This document shows positions 33,953-36,104 of a stretch of DNA of 36,104 bases, in pieces. The notes beneath the pieces were generated by a model. That model did no database searches. It was given only the letters and a program-made list of their open reading frames with translations, and was not told the origin of the DNA. The position numbers and the translations under genes were made by a program. The DNA comes from an uncultured Prevotellaceae bacterium (lineage in GTDB: Bacteria; Bacteroidota; Bacteroidia; Bacteroidales; Bacteroidaceae). Positions within the stretch are counted from its first letter, which is position 1, and each line of letters starts with the position of its first letter. The stretch is taken from positions 1-36,104 of the forward strand of contig CACWMK010000063.1 in assembly GCA_902761905.1 (NCBI GenBank), written 5' to 3'.

Positions 33953-34927
33953 CTACTCGCGGTATATCCACGCCAGCAGTTTGTTCACCCATTTTATCGA
34001 GAAGCGGAACCAGCGGTAGGTGCTCTGCTCCTTTCCGCCGAATCGCAGTATAAACTCGCGGAAAGGATTACGGCCGTAGGGCAGTCCCACGTCCATAAAC
34101 CTCATGTGCTGGTATCCCTGTTCGTATGCGCGTTTCATTACATCCCACACCACTATTGTGTCGGGATGTAGTTTTATGAATGATTTTCGTCTGAATGCCG
34201 AGTACCACAGATACGCGTCGCCTCCGCTGTACACCACAGCCGCACACGCTATCACCCATCCGTGATACTTAGTCACATACAGGTCGCCGCCCTTGCTGTT
34301 CATCAGCCGACGGAAGAAAGTCTCGTCAGGTATATATCGCTTAGGCTTCAGCATGTGGTGCTTGCGTAGCAGTTTCAGAAAAGCCTTCAGGTCGTCCTCC
34401 GTCTGCACCAGTTCGGTGCGCGCTCCGTGCTGGTGTGCGTGGTCTATCTTGCGCTGCAACTTTTCGGTAATACGCTCCTCGGGCGCCCGGCGATGCAGCG
34501 AGTTGTGTATACTCACCCAGTTCACCGGATAGTATCCCAGTTGTCGTAGCAGCTTGTATCCCAGCATCTTCTGGCTCAGGTGGCTTACCTCTATAAACAG
34601 CGCCCGGTTGTCCATCTTATGTGTCAGAGCGCTCAGCATCTCGCTCATCAGCTCGTCCTTGCGCTCCGCATCGGTATACACGCCTTCGCCCAGCACTGTG
34701 CAGTTCATCAGCAGCCATGGTGGCAGTATCACCGTACGCAGTCGTACTATGCCCAGCATGTGGCTCAGTTCGCGCCCCTCGCTGTCGGTCACTACCACCA
34801 TATACGGCTTCTGCTTAGGTGTAGCCTCGCACATCTCCATCAGTTCTCTGCTGTGGAAGAAGCTGCCCTCTGCCAGTGGTGGCAGTTGGCTACACTTGGT
34901 ATAGATTGTAGTAACTAGTTGATTCAT
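33953..34927 (-). CDS. FemAB/GNAT-like acyltransferase
   Basis: 324 residues from MNQLVTTIYTKCSQL. The C-terminal half resembles the GNAT-like half of FemAB/BioF2 proteins: YVTKYHGWVIACAAVVYSG, GDAYLWYSAFRRKSF, HPDTIVVWDVMKRAYEQGYQ and FMDVGLPYGRNPFREFILRFGG. The N-terminal half (VVTDSEGRELSHMLGIVRL, LPPWLL) fits the paired GNAT-like lobe. Such enzymes transfer aminoacyl or acyl groups in cell-wall or lipid modification; the substrate is unknown. A 22-residue longer frame (from 34993) is a translation of the heptamer repeats and lies upstream of the -7 element, so it is rejected. The ATG is only 4 nt after TATCTTTG, suggesting a leaderless mRNA. It converges on the small lipoprotein gene with zero spacing. 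Confidence 0.75.
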   Translation of the reverse strand: MNQLVTTIYTKCSQLPPLAEGSFFHSRELMEMCEATPKQKPYMVVVTDSEGRELSHMLGIVRLRTVILPPWLLMNCTVLGEGVYTDAERKDELMSEMLSALTHKMDNRALFIEVSHLSQKMLGYKLLRQLGYYPVNWVSIHNSLHRRAPEERITEKLQRKIDHAHQHGARTELVQTEDDLKAFLKLLRKHHMLKPKRYIPDETFFRRLMNSKGGDLYVTKYHGWVIACAAVVYSGGDAYLWYSAFRRKSFIKLHPDTIVVWDVMKRAYEQGYQHMRFMDVGLPYGRNPFREFILRFGGKEQSTYRWFRFSIKWVNKLLAWIYRE

Positions 34928-34931
34928 AGTG

Positions 34932-34939
34932 CAAAGATA
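34932..34939 (-). promoter_or_regulatory. -7 element of the FemAB/GNAT-like gene
   Basis: TATCTTTG on the minus strand (34939-34932), 4 nt before ATG 34927. The -33 position lies inside the heptamer array 34949-34976 and has no TTTG. Confidence 0.6.
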
Positions 34940-34948
34940 TATAAAAAA

Positions 34949-34976
34949 CAATGAACATTGAACATTGAACATTGAA
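34949..34976. repeat. Heptamer tandem array, unit CATTGAA
   Basis: Four direct 7-bp units (34949-34976); the first has one mismatch. It sits 9 bp upstream of the minus-strand -7 element and 3 bp before the -33 box of the nitroreductase promoter on the plus strand. Confidence 0.88.
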
Positions 34977-34979
34977 ATT

Positions 34980-35011
34980 TTTGTAGTTTTCACAGTTTTT
35001 TTATATATTTG
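34980..35011 (+). promoter_or_regulatory. Promoter of the nitroreductase gene
   Basis: TTTG (34980-34983) and TATATTTG (35004-35011) with 20-bp spacing, 26 nt before the ATG at 35038. Confidence 0.78.
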
Positions 35012-35037
35012 CAGCCGAAAATTTAGATATCATCATT

Positions 35038-35565
35038 ATGACAAGTTTTAAAGATTTGGCGCAGCAGCGCCGCAGTCACCGCAAGTTCTCGGCTCAGGAG
35101 GTCGATCCCGAGCACCTCAAGCTCATCCTCCGTGCCGCCCTGATGTCGCCCACCTCTAAGAGTCAGCGCGCCTGGCAGTTTGTGGTTGTCGACGATAAGA
35201 TGGACCTCGAGAAGTTAGCCGATGCCAAGAGCATGGGCAGTGCATTTCTTAAAGACGCCCCTGTAGCCATCGCCGTGCTGGGCGATCCCATGCAGAACGA
35301 CTGCTGGGTAGAGGATGGCTCTATCGCCGCCATCTCCATGCAGTATCAGGCCGAGGAGCTTGGTCTGGGTTCGTGCTGGATACAGATGCGTGGTCGCGGT
35401 CTTACCGATGGCACCACAGCCGACGAGGTTATCCGTGGTGTCCTTGGCATCCCCGACAATATGAATTGTCTCTGCATCCTGGCCCTTGGTCACTGGACCG
35501 ACGAGCGCAAACCTCAAGACGAAGAGAAACTCAAGTGGGAAAATGTCCACCTGAACAAGTTTTAA
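35038..35565 (+). CDS. Nitroreductase family flavoprotein
   Basis: A 175-residue FMN-dependent NAD(P)H oxidoreductase of the short nitroreductase class. The N-terminal motif RRSHRKFSAQEVDPEHL holds the Arg residues that bind the FMN phosphate. LMSPTSKSQRAWQFVVVDD, then IAAISMQYQAEELGLGSCWI and the C-terminal LCILALGHWTDERKP match the family. It forms dimers with FMN at the interface and can reduce nitro compounds, quinones or related substrates; the physiological substrate is not evident. Its stop codon lies inside the first TTTAATG heptamer, and the kdsC-like gene starts in the last one, so the two are likely co-transcribed. Confidence 0.9.
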   Translation: MTSFKDLAQQRRSHRKFSAQEVDPEHLKLILRAALMSPTSKSQRAWQFVVVDDKMDLEKLADAKSMGSAFLKDAPVAIAVLGDPMQNDCWVEDGSIAAISMQYQAEELGLGSCWIQMRGRGLTDGTTADEVIRGVLGIPDNMNCLCILALGHWTDERKPQDEEKLKWENVHLNKF

Positions 35566-35588
35566 TGTTTAATGTTTAATGTTTAATG
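35561..35588. repeat. Heptamer tandem array, unit TTTAATG (CATTAAA on the minus strand)
   Basis: Four perfect 7-bp units (35561-35588) bridging the nitroreductase stop (TAA 35563-35565) and the start codon (ATG 35586-35588) of the next gene. Confidence 0.92.
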
Positions 35589-36104
35589 ATAAATTACGAT
35601 TTATCGCGCATTCGCGCCATCATCTTCGACATCGACGGAGTGCTCAGTGCCGAGACTATCAATCTCGGAGCCGACGGCACGCCCCTGCGCACAGTTAATA
35701 TCAAGGACGGCTACGCCATCCAGTTGGCCATGAAGCTTGGTCTTCGCATTGTCATCCTGTCTGGTGCCCGTGTCGACAGTCTGCGCACCCGCTACGTGGG
35801 CCTTGGCGTCGAGGATATCTTCCTGAGTTGTGCTGTCAAGATACGCACCTACGATGAGTTCCTGGCCAAGTACGGCTATACCGACGATGAGATAATGTAT
35901 ATGGGCGACGACATCCCCGATATGGAGATTATGCGCAGGGTAGGGTGTCCAGTGTGCCCTAAGGACGCTTGTCCCGAGATTCGCTCTCTGTCGCTCTACG
36001 TCAGCGATCGTCGCGGTGGCTACGGCTGTGGCCGCGATGTCATCGAGCAAGTTCTCCGCGCCCAAGGCAAATGGGTAATGAACGAAAAAGCCTTCGGCTG
36101 GTAA
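35586..36104 (+). CDS. kdsC: KdsC-type HAD phosphatase (3-deoxy-D-manno-octulosonate 8-phosphate phosphatase)
   Basis: A 172-residue C0-type HAD hydrolase with no cap domain. Motif [11 protein letters not shown] has the nucleophile Asp15 and acid/base Asp17. Motif II is VILSGAR around 56-62, motif III includes [11 protein letters not shown], and motif IV is [12 protein letters not shown]. The C-terminal [15 protein letters not shown] matches the KdsC tail that reaches the neighbouring active site in the tetramer. It releases phosphate from KDO-8-P, a step in lipopolysaccharide inner-core synthesis. The length is normal and the gene is complete, ending at the last base of the window. The start codon is the ATG of the last heptamer repeat; upstream repeat ATGs are out of frame or stop quickly. 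Confidence 0.9.
   Translation: MINYDLSRIRAIIFDIDGVLSAETINLGADGTPLRTVNIKDGYAIQLAMKLGLRIVILSGARVDSLRTRYVGLGVEDIFLSCAVKIRTYDEFLAKYGYTDDEIMYMGDDIPDMEIMRRVGCPVCPKDACPEIRSLSLYVSDRRGGYGCGRDVIEQVLRAQGKWVMNEKAFGW

Noticed and set aside
34928-34993. 22-residue extension of the FemAB/GNAT-like protein
   Set aside because: It is a translation of the heptamer repeats and lies upstream of the -7 element.

Overview
The window looks like the chromosome of a Prevotella-like member of the Bacteroidales. Most promoters match the Bacteroidetes primary-sigma pattern (-33 TTTG, 19-20 bp, -7 TAnnTTTG). The gene families also fit: a DUF4842/LruC lipoprotein, a DUF4301 protein, a carboxypeptidase-regulatory-like TonB receptor, and a methylmalonyl-CoA decarboxylase operon. 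Most of the window is core metabolism and information processing. I see no prophage, insertion sequence, integrase or CRISPR array.

Layout. 1-2700: the N-terminal part of nifJ (the gene runs off the left edge and has a damaged start) and an AAA-type ATPase with an altered Walker B, both on the minus strand. 2730-6520: an ATP-grasp protein converging on the mce-mmdA-small subunit-mmdC operon of propionate/methylmalonyl-CoA metabolism, with no sodium-pump beta subunit. 6550-11640: a large LruC-domain lipoprotein and a TonB-dependent receptor, both envelope proteins. 11690-14954: a plus-strand run of nfeD, a band-7 protein, dapA and an AraC regulator. 14990-15226: a tRNA-Arg(ACG) gene followed directly by a second copy that lacks its 5' acceptor strand. 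15224-16495: an alternative sigma-70 factor and an SH3-domain exported protein. 16520-20914: three translationally coupled dCache membrane sensors. 20920-29124: htpG, rpsA, gdhA and maeB, all minus strand and each with its own terminator. 29196-29907: a TetR regulator split by an amber codon. 29915-36104: a DUF4301 protein, a RelA/SpoT homologue with a degenerate hydrolase domain, a small lipoprotein, a FemAB/GNAT-like transferase, a nitroreductase and a KdsC-type phosphatase.

How the genes work together. NifJ, MaeB, GdhA and the Mce/Mmd proteins fit an anaerobe that ferments through pyruvate, malate and succinate/propionate and assimilates ammonium through GDH. HtpG, S1, the RSH protein and the extra sigma factor belong to stress and growth control.

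The most interesting block is the three-sensor operon. The first protein has only a sensor. The second adds HAMP and a HisKA-like helix with Asn in place of the phosphoacceptor His. The third adds a HATPase domain with all its boxes intact but has Gln in place of that His. No response regulator lies next to them. Other unusual signals are heptamer repeat arrays of one shared consensus placed at the -33 position of two promoters and forming the start codon of a third gene, an A19-U56 elbow pair in tRNA-Arg, and three small gene lesions (nifJ, the second tRNA-Arg copy, tetR) that should first be checked against reads.
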